A DNA stretch of 33,453 bases from Bacillota bacterium (GTDB lineage: Bacteria > Bacillota > Clostridia > Acetivibrionales > DTU013). Position numbers and translations under genes: made by a program. Of this stretch, positions 24,938 to 32,645 are shown piece by piece (the stretch's first letter is position 1; each line of letters opens with the position of its first letter). The notes under the pieces were generated by a model that saw only the letters and a list, made by a program, of their open reading frames with translations, was not told the origin of the DNA and ran no database searches. The stretch covers positions 1-33,453 of the forward strand of contig JAEYON010000104.1 in the NCBI GenBank assembly GCA_023411645.1, given 5' to 3'.

Positions 24938-25159
24938 ATGCTGCCTCCCGAAGTAGTAAAAATTAATGAGTTCATTATATCATGATTTATCATAATTAGA
25001 TGATTTTTATCACCGATTTAGCTTATCTCATTAACTTCATGGATGCTCCTGCCTTCATCTTCAGATAAACTTTTAGCAGAAAATGCCGATATAAATAGGT
25101 ACAGCTAAATAAACAATTAAACGCTAAGCGCGATTGTATCAGTAAAAGAGGTGTCTGCC

Positions 25160-26086
25160 ATGGAAGGCATAGTACTCGTAATGGATTATTCAGCATATGA
25201 ACGGCAAAAAATCCGCCATATCATAGAAAAAGCAGGCCGCTTTGACATCATCGAGGTTGGAGATATAAAGCAATTCAAGCTTTTGGACCCAAACATCGAA
25301 GATTTGAAGCTAATTGTTATGGATTTGGCATTTCCCGGTGAAGCGGATGGTTTTGATGCGCTTAGCAGAATTAGATCTTCCAATGGCAGAAATGTCCCCA
25401 TTATCGTCATGTCCCAGTCCGGAAGGCCGGAGCTTAAGCAGGAAGCTTTGAAATATTCCGTAAACGACTATATAGTTAAGCCCTATCAGGTGAAAAGGCT
25501 TGAAAATTCCATCGGAAGCTTCCTTCCAACTGAAAATGAATTTTTCTATGATACGGGAAAAATAAGCGACATCAACATGTCGTTCGACAGTTATATACAG
25601 CGGGAAATTAAGTTTTCCAACCGCAGCGGCGCTCCGTTATCAATAATACTGATTACAACGCTTCAACTGAGTGCTAAAGCAGAGAGCAGTCAGAGTGTTC
25701 ACGACGATTATAGAACATCAATTTTTACAATGGCAGCCAGGAATGCACGAGATGCCCTTCGGGCAACAGATACAATCGTATTGAACCAAAATAGAGATAT
25801 ACTCATCGTACTCCCCTGTACCGACGAAGCCGGCGCCCGTATGGTGTCTGAAAAAATAAAGAAAAGCATGGATATGGAATTCAGAAAAATGAATATTGAT
25901 CGAAATGAATACATTTATCCCGTATATGTAACCTTCCCTACAGATGGAAGCAGTTTTCAAATGCTAATGCAAAAAGCATTTAAACGTGTATCGGACAAGG
26001 AAATGCTGGAGAAAATCGTCTCAATCCCGACAGATACAAGAAGATATGCCGACAAAAGCTATAACAGGTACCGAAGATGGTGGTAG
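25160..26086 (+). CDS. Response regulator with degenerate GGDEF output domain
   Basis: A 308-residue two-domain protein. The receiver domain (about 1-120) has Asp55 in LIVMDLAFPG as the likely phosphorylation site, VPIIVMSQSG and the conserved Lys in DYIVKPY. After a linker comes a GGDEF-like fold: FDSYIQREIKFSNRSGAPLSIILI and DILIVLPCTDEAGARMVSEKI (partly quoted). The GGDEF motif itself is replaced by LNQNRDI, so it cannot make c-di-GMP by the usual mechanism and may bind a nucleotide or partner. GAGGTG before the ATG at 25160 supports this start over GTG 25151. No kinase gene adjoins; the orphan kinase lies 12 kb away. Confidence 0.85.
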   Translation: MEGIVLVMDYSAYERQKIRHIIEKAGRFDIIEVGDIKQFKLLDPNIEDLKLIVMDLAFPGEADGFDALSRIRSSNGRNVPIIVMSQSGRPELKQEALKYSVNDYIVKPYQVKRLENSIGSFLPTENEFFYDTGKISDINMSFDSYIQREIKFSNRSGAPLSIILITTLQLSAKAESSQSVHDDYRTSIFTMAARNARDALRATDTIVLNQNRDILIVLPCTDEAGARMVSEKIKKSMDMEFRKMNIDRNEYIYPVYVTFPTDGSSFQMLMQKAFKRVSDKEMLEKIVSIPTDTRRYADKSYNRYRRWW

Positions 26087-26124
26087 TTAAACGGTAGTAA
26101 CAGTAGCTCAAACAGCCTGTTCCT

Positions 26125-26781
26125 TCACCTCCGGCCTGTATGCCCAAAGCCGCCGCCTCTGTCCTCACCTATTTCACGCGGATTAGGATGGGGAATGAAG
26201 TTGGCTCTCTTATACTCGCAAAAGACCATTTGGGCAATTCTTTCACCTTTTTTTATGTATATTGTGCCATAGGGATTGCCCAGGTTGTCGATATATACCT
26301 TTTGCTCCAGAATCTGAAGCGGGCTTTGCCCGTGACCAGCCCCGGACGCATGGGCGAGCAGCGGGCTTTGCCCGTGACCAGCCCCGGAGAGATACTCAGA
26401 CAGGCTGATTTCTTTATAGCTTTCGCTCAGTTCCTCCAAAATCTGTGGCCTTTGGAGGATCTGCCAGGGCAGGTTGGCAATATTATATGTGTTCTGCATC
26501 AGAACTCCTACCGTATCACGATAGTCACTGTCAATGGTGCCCGGTCCATTTGGAATGCGAAGCTCTGTCTTGAGCGACAGGCCGCTTCTTGGTCTGATTT
26601 GCGCTTCAAACTCTGCGCCTATTGCCATATTGAAATCCAGTGGCATGATTTTAGTCTCACCGGGTCTGATCGCCATATCCACCGTAGCATACAGATCACA
26701 GCCAGCAGAGCGACTGGAAGCATATTGCGGGATTTTACCCTCACCTTCAACCTTAATGTAAACATCAATTGTATTCCTCAT
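26125..26781 (-). CDS. dut: dUTP diphosphatase with an insertion
   Basis: Trimeric-type dUTPase that hydrolyses dUTP to dUMP and keeps uracil out of DNA. Motif I is SAGCDLYA (25-32), II RPRSGLS (63-69), III GTIDSDYRDTVGV (81-93), IV KKGERIAQMVF (177-187) and V RGGGFGHTGR near 208-217. Motif III has Arg-Asp instead of Arg-Gly. Motif V is one residue short and has His for Ser. Between III and IV there is an insertion of about 65 residues (usual distance about 15), carrying a duplicated SGAGHGQSPL. Total length is 218 instead of the usual 140-150. GGAGG precedes the ATG at 26781. The longer reading overlaps the U32 gene. It lies 16 bases after the U32 stop. Confidence 0.88.
   Translation of the reverse strand: MRNTIDVYIKVEGEGKIPQYASSRSAGCDLYATVDMAIRPGETKIMPLDFNMAIGAEFEAQIRPRSGLSLKTELRIPNGPGTIDSDYRDTVGVLMQNTYNIANLPWQILQRPQILEELSESYKEISLSEYLSGAGHGQSPLLAHASGAGHGQSPLQILEQKVYIDNLGNPYGTIYIKKGERIAQMVFCEYKRANFIPHPNPREIGEDRGGGFGHTGRR
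26319..26388. repeat. Tandem 28-bp direct repeat inside dut
   Basis: Two identical 28-base copies (26319-26346 and 26361-26388) start 42 bases apart, exactly 14 codons. Each begins GCGGGCTTTGCCCG, which can form a small GGGC-TTT-GCCC hairpin. They encode the repeated SGAGHGQSPL of the dUTPase insertion. Confidence 0.9.
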
Positions 26782-26797
26782 CTGCGCTGTTTCCTCC

Positions 26798-29455
26798 TTA
26801 TACACCCCTGTAGTAATGACCTTTAGTGAAGCCTTCTGCTTTAATGCGTTCCACAAGAGCACTATGTGATGCCATCTCATCACTGTCGCCGGCTGCCGCC
26901 GCTCTGAACAACTGAACCAGCTCTTTTAATTCCTCCGGCCGCTCATCCAGAATATATAGCCTGAAAATGTTTATTCCGGCTTTTCTGAGACCGTTTATCC
27001 CATCAGGCACAAAAAGCACATTGGAATTTAAAATAGTACTTCTGCAATCCACCGCATCACATAATATGGGGAATTCAATTCCAAGCCTGTCCTTCAGCAT
27101 GTACTCCCCCTCCCTGCAGCAGCCGCTGCATTTTGAAGAAGCGTTGTACCCACCTGCGGCACAGCCCACAGGACAGTACTCACTGATCATAAGAGGCAGC
27201 CTGCCGTAAACCGCAGCTTCCAAAGCCGGGCGGGACAAAAGGCTTGAAGAAAGTTCATGAATTTGCTGCAAAGTCATTTCAAGAGAAAGAGCAGCGCTCT
27301 CCAGGCCAAGCTCTGACGCTTCCCTTACGGACAAGGCGTTGAACAGATTCATCGAAATATCTCCTGCCAACCGCAAACCCTTCTCTCTGAATCCGGCAAA
27401 TGTACCAACGTTCCCTGCAAGTATTCCATCAAAGCATGAATCCTCAGATACCCCGAAACTGCCTGGTTCTCCTGTTCTTCCGGGTTCTCCGGCATTTTCC
27501 AATTTCTTAAGGAATCTTTTAATAAGTTCTTCATAATTCCCCCGGGTGATAGAAGGTATCCACCCAAACACCTGCACACCTTCTGTTTTCAGAGAGGATA
27601 CAACATCCCTGAATCCTGGCTTTTCAAATGCCGCAAAAGGCAGATAAACTCTATCTGCGCCTAGGCCTGAGAGGTTTGTATTCCGGTTCCATTTATAGAA
27701 GTAGAGTGAAATAGCAGAACGATCAGCTTTCAACGACCCTCCGCGAGCATAATATCGCCCCTCCGACGATTCGGACTGTTTGAGCAACAGTTCGGTTTTC
27801 GGGAGTAACGGTTCGGATTGTTGGTGTACTCGATCAGGCTGCCTTAGTATTTCATCCAGCCGCCCGGATATATCTACATCTGCGCGCTTTCCCGCATATC
27901 TGTCGGCTCTGGCTTCCAACAGCCTGTCCAGAACTTGTCGTCTGACTTCATTTATCTCACTGACAGGAATGGACAAGCCATCCTCAATATCTACCTCCAG
28001 ATTCCCGAAGCTAAAGGGTGTCGCACCTGTTTTACGCAGCTGCTCCTCCAGCCGCTCCGGCACTAAAGGCCTGTTTATTGCCTTATCTGCCAACACTGTT
28101 CCAGCGGCCGTTAATCTGTGTCCACTGTGATCATCCACCTCTATTAAAAGCGGTTTTCCCTCTCTTAAGGATACCCGCCCCGTGATTTCGATTCGTTTGT
28201 TGTTTTTTCCCGAGAATGACTCACGGGCAATCCTGTTCAGCCTAATGTCTGTCGTCTTATAGACACAAACGCCGGTTGCTATCCTGCCCCGGATGGGACC
28301 GATTTGAACAAAATCACCTTTCCCGGCGGACTTCAGCTCCTGCTTCCCTTTTCTGACAGAAGCAACCGTACCGCCAGGACTGTCGGAACTGCCTGTCCAG
28401 ACCTCAACCCCATCGCCTGTGGAAATGCTATCCTCCAGCCTTATACTGATCATCTGTGAACCGCTGTCATATGCCGCCGTCTTCCCAAGATAAATACCGC
28501 TGTTATTCGGCTTCTCACAGCTCATCATATCGGCGCCGGTCTTCCCCTTCATATAGCCGGAGGAAAACCCGCCTCTATTGAAAATCTGCAAAAGATCGTG
28601 CCGGTCTGCCTGATCTATTTCCGGCTGTCCAGGCTCCCCCCGGCTAATCCTTCCCATAGCAAGATCGATATATTTTCTATAAATCCGCACCACTGTGGCA
28701 ACATATTCAGGACTTTTCATCCTGCCTTCTATTTTTAGGGCACTTATTCCCGAGGACAAAATATCCCCGATGAAGTCCAAGGAGCAAATATCCTTCGGGC
28801 TCAAAAGATACGAGTTTTTTTGTGTGCCCGCCTGACATGAACCTACCAGTTGATATGGCAGCCTGCAGGGCTGAGCACATTTCCCCCGATTCCCGCTTCT
28901 GCCGCCGATCATACTGCTCATAAGGCATTGACCCGAATAGCATACGCAAAGAGCTCCGTGGATAAACGCCTCCACCTCAAGTTGGGTATGCCGCGCTATA
29001 TTCGACATCTCCTCCAATGTTAATTCTCTTGCCAGCACAACTCTGCTCAGGCCCATTTTTTCAAGAACACGTACCCCTGACAAATCATATACCGTCATCT
29101 GCGTGCTGGCGTGGAGGGGCATGTCAGGCATTATATGACGCAGTGCGGCGACCAGTCCGAGATCCTGTACAATAATGCCGTCAATACCTGCATTTCGCGC
29201 TTGTACGGCAAACTTGAGCGCCTGCTCCATCTCATGGTCTGATAATAGCGTGTTTAATGTCAGATAAATGCTGACACCTCGTGCATGAGAATAATTCAGT
29301 TCCTCCCTCAGAACATCAATATCAAAGTTGTCCGCCTGCTGCCTGGCATTGAATAGCTTTCCGCCCAGATATACGGCGTCAGCGCCGTTTTCCACAGCCG
29401 CGTGCAGAGCCTCCCGGCTTCCTGCCGGAGCCAGCAGTTCAATTTGTTTTTTCAT
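26798..29455 (-). CDS. U32 family peptidase-like protein with DUF3656 domain
   Basis: A large U32 protein of about 885 residues, like the YhbU/RlhA/TrhP group. Members are linked to 23S rRNA or tRNA hydroxylation at pyrimidines rather than classical proteolysis, which is family knowledge and not shown here. The barrel starts IELLAPAGSREALHAAVENG (partly). The U32 signature EAFIHGALCVCYSGQC spans 163-178, followed by NRGKCAQPCR; these Cys residues could bind an Fe-S cluster. DUF3656-like sequence occupies about 390-530, and the C-terminus has a second Cys group (YCPVGCAAG, CSGCCREGEY). GGAG lies 5 bases before the ATG at 29455. An ATG just before (29458) is the alternative. ZapA precedes it, a common clostridial order. 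Confidence 0.9.
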   Translation of the reverse strand: MKKQIELLAPAGSREALHAAVENGADAVYLGGKLFNARQQADNFDIDVLREELNYSHARGVSIYLTLNTLLSDHEMEQALKFAVQARNAGIDGIIVQDLGLVAALRHIMPDMPLHASTQMTVYDLSGVRVLEKMGLSRVVLARELTLEEMSNIARHTQLEVEAFIHGALCVCYSGQCLMSSMIGGRSGNRGKCAQPCRLPYQLVGSCQAGTQKNSYLLSPKDICSLDFIGDILSSGISALKIEGRMKSPEYVATVVRIYRKYIDLAMGRISRGEPGQPEIDQADRHDLLQIFNRGGFSSGYMKGKTGADMMSCEKPNNSGIYLGKTAAYDSGSQMISIRLEDSISTGDGVEVWTGSSDSPGGTVASVRKGKQELKSAGKGDFVQIGPIRGRIATGVCVYKTTDIRLNRIARESFSGKNNKRIEITGRVSLREGKPLLIEVDDHSGHRLTAAGTVLADKAINRPLVPERLEEQLRKTGATPFSFGNLEVDIEDGLSIPVSEINEVRRQVLDRLLEARADRYAGKRADVDISGRLDEILRQPDRVHQQSEPLLPKTELLLKQSESSEGRYYARGGSLKADRSAISLYFYKWNRNTNLSGLGADRVYLPFAAFEKPGFRDVVSSLKTEGVQVFGWIPSITRGNYEELIKRFLKKLENAGEPGRTGEPGSFGVSEDSCFDGILAGNVGTFAGFREKGLRLAGDISMNLFNALSVREASELGLESAALSLEMTLQQIHELSSSLLSRPALEAAVYGRLPLMISEYCPVGCAAGGYNASSKCSGCCREGEYMLKDRLGIEFPILCDAVDCRSTILNSNVLFVPDGINGLRKAGINIFRLYILDERPEELKELVQLFRAAAAGDSDEMASHSALVERIKAEGFTKGHYYRGV

Positions 29456-29555
29456 CATTACTCCATAGTTTAAGCAGATTTCAATTGTTTATAACGACCT
29501 AATTCAAAACAATTTTTTCGTTTGCCGAAAAAATTTATTTCATAAGAGGAGTTTC

Positions 29556-29604
29556 AACGAGGCACCGCAACTTATAGAAATGGGGATATCTTTGTTGCCT
29601 CGTT
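29556..29604 (-). promoter_or_regulatory. Inverted repeat in the U32 leader
   Basis: AACGAGGCA (29556-29564) and TGCCTCGTT (29596-29604) are perfect 9-base arms around 31 bases. A competing short stem (GCAAC/GTTGC) overlaps one arm. It lies between the zapA terminator and the U32 start. On the minus strand the downstream arm is followed by GAAACTCC, not a T-tract, so it is more likely an operator or leader structure. Confidence 0.5.
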
Positions 29605-29610
29605 ATTAAC

Positions 29611-29648
29611 AAAAAACCGCTCCGCAAAGAATATCTCTCAGCGAAGCG
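29611..29648 (-). terminator. Terminator of zapA
   Basis: CGCTTCGC (29648-29641) pairs with GCGGAGCG (29625-29618), eight pairs with one G-U, and is followed on the minus strand by GTTTTTT. Confidence 0.8.
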
Positions 29649-29667
29649 ATCATATTGACATTATATG

Positions 29668-30078
29668 CTACTCCCTTACTTTTTCGGTCTTGTCCAGCAA
29701 ATTGCGAACCTCGCCAAGCTCCGCTTCCCGCTTGGCCAACTCCAACTTAAGGCTTGTATTCAGGCCACTCAATGTTGAGTTTTCCTGCATCAGTCGCTGT
29801 CTGGCCTCTCTGAGTTCTTCCAGTTCCTCAAGAGCCTTTTTCAGCTCTTTTTTAGTGTTAAGCTCGCTTTCGCGGCATTTGAACAAATCATCACAAACAT
29901 TTATGGCCGTAAGAACAGCAGCTAATGACGTGCTCAGTTTGTTGTTGACCCTCATGATATCCGTCATTTTTTTGTCGATATAGTGTCCGATTTTATGTAT
30001 ATATTCTTCCGGTTCCACTCCGACTATAGTATAATCTTTGCCAGCTATTCTCAGCTCTACCTTGTTTTTGGAAGTCAA
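29668..30078 (-). CDS. zapA: Cell division protein ZapA
   Basis: ZapA stabilises FtsZ filaments at the division site. The N-terminal globular part KVELRIAGKDYTIVGVEPEEYIHKI (partly quoted), with IDKKMTDIMR and AAVLTAINVCDDLFK, is diagnostic. The remainder is a long coiled coil of Glu/Leu/Lys heptads from about residue 65 to the end. The start is uncertain. ATG 30090 abuts AAAGG, and TTG 30117 has no ribosome binding site. TTG 30078, about 11-12 bases after AAAGGA, gives the family's usual short N-terminus. The frame is open to 30117, so up to 13 extra residues are possible. It is terminated before the U32 gene. Confidence 0.88.
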   Translation of the reverse strand: MTSKNKVELRIAGKDYTIVGVEPEEYIHKIGHYIDKKMTDIMRVNNKLSTSLAAVLTAINVCDDLFKCRESELNTKKELKKALEELEELREARQRLMQENSTLSGLNTSLKLELAKREAELGEVRNLLDKTEKVRE

Positions 30079-30263
30079 AGCAATCAGCATCCTTTCGGCA
30101 GCGCTCGTAAAGATCAAGCTTTTCTATCAGGACAGCCCACGTTTGAGTCATCGCAGGACTGTCCCATATCATTATACTATATTGCGGCAAAAAAGCATAT
30201 AATTTATCGTTTTTGATATTTTATTATCGATTTTTGCTTTGTTAAGCAATCTTACTATTGATA

Positions 30264-31691
30264 TTATGCCTCTTTTTCTTCCGGCTTTACATCTTCTTTC
30301 ACTTCTGCATAATTTCTCAATATGTTCGTAATGTCAATGCCGGTCAAACCTTTGACCGTTTCAGGCAGTTGGGCAAGAATGTTGGTAACATCCTTTGTAA
30401 TCTTGGAAGCCCCTGAATCGCCGATCATGACAATTTTTTCCGTCTTGGACAATGGCTGCGCGATAGCTGATGCAATCTGCGGCAGTTTCTCGATGACCAT
30501 CTGGGCGATTGCAGCATCGTTGAACTGCTTATAAGCTTCCGCCTTTTTAGCCAATGCAATGGCCTCCGCTTCACCCTTTGCCTGAATGATTTCAGCTTCA
30601 GCAAGACCGGCCGCTCTAATAGCCTCTGCCTTCGCCATTCCTTCCGCTTTAATTGTGTAGGATTCGGCCTCCGCCTCCTTGGATTTTTTTACCCTATCGG
30701 CCTCGGCTGTGATTTCCGTCCTATATTTTTCTGCTTCCGCAGGCTTTCTGATCATAGCGTCGAGTTCCTTCTCTTTTCTCAGCGCCTCTTGCTCCTGAAG
30801 CTCGATCTCCTTCTGCTTCTTTATGATTTCAACCTTCATGGCTTCCGCCTGAACATCCTGCTGGATAACATATTTTTTCTTGTCGTATGAAAGGTCTGAT
30901 TCTGCCTTGATTTCATTGATTGAAGCCTGGTAATCTGCGACCTTCATTTCTTTGTCTCTGTTTGCTTCGGCTATCCTGGTTTCAGCAAGATACTTGGCTG
31001 TCTGACCTGCCTGCATGGCTTCAGCACTTTTAACGTCAGCATCTCTCTTTGCCTCAGCCTGGCCGATGACCGCATCTCTCTGAACTCTTGCAATCTGGGC
31101 TTTACCTAAGCTTTCAAGATATCCATTTTTATCGGCAATCTCTCTGATAGTGAAGGAAATAATTTTAAGTCCCATGTTCGCCAGATCACCGGCAGCAAGC
31201 TCCTGTACCTTCTGCGCGAATGCGTCCCTGTTCTGGTTAATCTCTTCGACGGTCAGATTTCCGACGATGGAACGCAGATGGCCCTCAAGCGTCTGTGTTG
31301 CAATACGTTTGATTTCTTCTTCTTTAAGGCTCAGGAACTGCTCTGCTGCAGTTGCTATCGCTTCGTGAGACGAATCGATCTTGACCTGTGCTATACCGTC
31401 AACAGTTACTTGAACACCTTGAGAGGTATAGGCGCTCGAGCTCACGTCAAGCGGCATGATTCTCAGCGAAATTGTCTTTGCGATTTCCAAAACAGGCCAA
31501 ACAAAGGTCGCCCCACCGCGTACAATCCTGAATCCTACAATCTGTCCGCTGGGAAGTCTCTTTTTGCGTCCCGATACGATCAGTGCCTCGTCCGGTCCCA
31601 CCTTAACATATCTTCCGACAAATACGGAAATGAGGATAAAGATAACGACGACCAGCACTATTGCAATCAAGACAGGTATTAAAAATTCCAT
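30264..31691 (-). CDS. floT: Flotillin-like SPFH scaffold protein
   Basis: A 475-residue membrane scaffold of the flotillin family, organising lipid domains and linked to membrane fluidity and secretion. An N-terminal membrane helix (about 4-26) leads into the SPFH/PHB domain (about 40-200), with LPSGQIVGFRIVRGGATFVWP (partly) and GHLRSIVGNLTVEEINQNRDAF (partly). A long coiled coil rich in Ala, Glu and Lys follows (about 200-400, with runs such as AEAESYTIKAEG). The conserved C-terminal part is LPQIASAIAQPLSKTEKIVM (partly). GGAGG lies 7 bases before the ATG. It is 17 bases after the NfeD gene, the usual bacterial YuaF-FloT pair. Confidence 0.94.
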   Translation of the reverse strand: MEFLIPVLIAIVLVVVIFILISVFVGRYVKVGPDEALIVSGRKKRLPSGQIVGFRIVRGGATFVWPVLEIAKTISLRIMPLDVSSSAYTSQGVQVTVDGIAQVKIDSSHEAIATAAEQFLSLKEEEIKRIATQTLEGHLRSIVGNLTVEEINQNRDAFAQKVQELAAGDLANMGLKIISFTIREIADKNGYLESLGKAQIARVQRDAVIGQAEAKRDADVKSAEAMQAGQTAKYLAETRIAEANRDKEMKVADYQASINEIKAESDLSYDKKKYVIQQDVQAEAMKVEIIKKQKEIELQEQEALRKEKELDAMIRKPAEAEKYRTEITAEADRVKKSKEAEAESYTIKAEGMAKAEAIRAAGLAEAEIIQAKGEAEAIALAKKAEAYKQFNDAAIAQMVIEKLPQIASAIAQPLSKTEKIVMIGDSGASKITKDVTNILAQLPETVKGLTGIDITNILRNYAEVKEDVKPEEKEA

Positions 31692-31708
31692 TAAAATTCC
31701 TCCAATTT

Positions 31709-32503
31709 TTATTTATTTCCAGCATCACTGCGTGGAGTTTCACGTTTGGTATCAATGAGCTCTTCCTCGATTGTTTCGATATCATCGAGGGTCAGCTTAC
31801 GCTGCACATATGCAATATTGGTCGATATTTCCCTGATGATGACCACAGAGCCTCGCCCAATACCTTTGCCGTCAGTAGATCTGGCAGAGATGGTGCCGCG
31901 CGTTCCATTGATATAATAGGCGATTTCTCCCAGACCTGTTTCTGGCACCGGAGTTGTGATTTCCGCTTCAGACCCGACCAGGTCATCCAGTGAAAAAATA
32001 GTATTGGATTGAGAACCATACATAAACTTGACGATTCCAAAGAATATGGCCGCTCCAATAACACCTGCGAACGCCAACGCAACGATTGTACTCATCAAAC
32101 CATCCAGGCCAAAGCCCTTCATGGATATGAGGCCAACTGCGCCGAACGCCGTAATGGCACTTGCCAGGACCAGCGGGTTAAAGGGTGACGGAGAATCTGC
32201 AGAATCAGCGCTATGATGTACGTCGGCAGTATGAGCCAGGTCCGCAGCATGTGATGCATCAACTCCATGTGCAAAATCACCAATATGGCCTGGGACAACA
32301 TCATGTCCTATTTCAATACTGTGATCAAAGCCTGCATGTCCTAAATTAACATCATGCCCGAGGTCAACACTGTGGCCGAGGTCAATATCATGTCCTATAT
32401 CTGCTCCGCCATGATCCGCACTGCCATCATGCCCGCCTAATATCAACGAAACTGCGGAATAGAAGATACCGAATGCAAAGCACCCGATAAATACATAAAG
32501 CAG
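31709..32503 (-). CDS. NfeD/YuaF-like protein, apparent CTG start, His/Asp-rich loop
   Basis: Partner of flotillin. Standard start codons give only a TTG at 32446, without a ribosome binding site. The reading frame continues upstream for 19 codons encoding a clear membrane helix (LLYVFIGCFAFGIFYSAVSL). GGGAGGTGAT sits 7 bases before an in-frame CTG at 32503, with no ATG, GTG or TTG between. I therefore infer a CTG start and 264 residues. After the helix comes a segment of about 75 residues with GHD/LGH repeats (DIDLGHSVDLGHDVNLGHA), possibly metal binding and outside the cell. Two membrane helices and the cytoplasmic NfeD OB-fold (SLDDLVGSEAEITTPVPETG) follow. It is the first gene of the operon. 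Confidence 0.8.
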   Translation of the reverse strand: MLYVFIGCFAFGIFYSAVSLILGGHDGSADHGGADIGHDIDLGHSVDLGHDVNLGHAGFDHSIEIGHDVVPGHIGDFAHGVDASHAADLAHTADVHHSADSADSPSPFNPLVLASAITAFGAVGLISMKGFGLDGLMSTIVALAFAGVIGAAIFFGIVKFMYGSQSNTIFSLDDLVGSEAEITTPVPETGLGEIAYYINGTRGTISARSTDGKGIGRGSVVIIREISTNIAYVQRKLTLDDIETIEEELIDTKRETPRSDAGNK

Positions 32504-32538
32504 GAAATCACCTCCCTCTCCGTCTCACTGCTCCTTTC

Positions 32539-32586
32539 ATTGTAACATACTTGTCCGGACAATTACATAATAGATCAATGATCTAT
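32539..32586 (-). promoter_or_regulatory. nfeD-floT promoter with two palindromes
   Basis: On the minus strand an extended -10 TGTTACAAT includes TACAAT at 32544-32539. The perfect 12-base palindrome TTGTCCGGACAA (32551-32562) lies in the spacer and -35 region. A second perfect palindrome, ATAGATCA-T-TGATCTAT, occupies 32570-32586. Both look like dimer-binding operators. No clear -35 is present. Confidence 0.55.
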
Positions 32587-32645
32587 CTGTATACTATACG
32601 GTCATAAAACACAATAGTCTTTCAAAAAATATTTTATTTGTGAAA

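Noticed and set aside
26319..26388. Repeats in dut as an attachment site or CRISPR
   Set aside because: Only two copies, in frame, with a 14-base gap, and no integrase or cas gene nearby.
26782..26883. 34-residue extension of the dUTPase
   Set aside because: It lies inside the U32 gene end; the GGAGG site supports 26781.
32604..32625. Sigma-W promoter for nfeD-floT
   Set aside because: TGAAAG and CGTATA occur upstream, but their spacing is 18 rather than about 16 bases and the -35 is imperfect.
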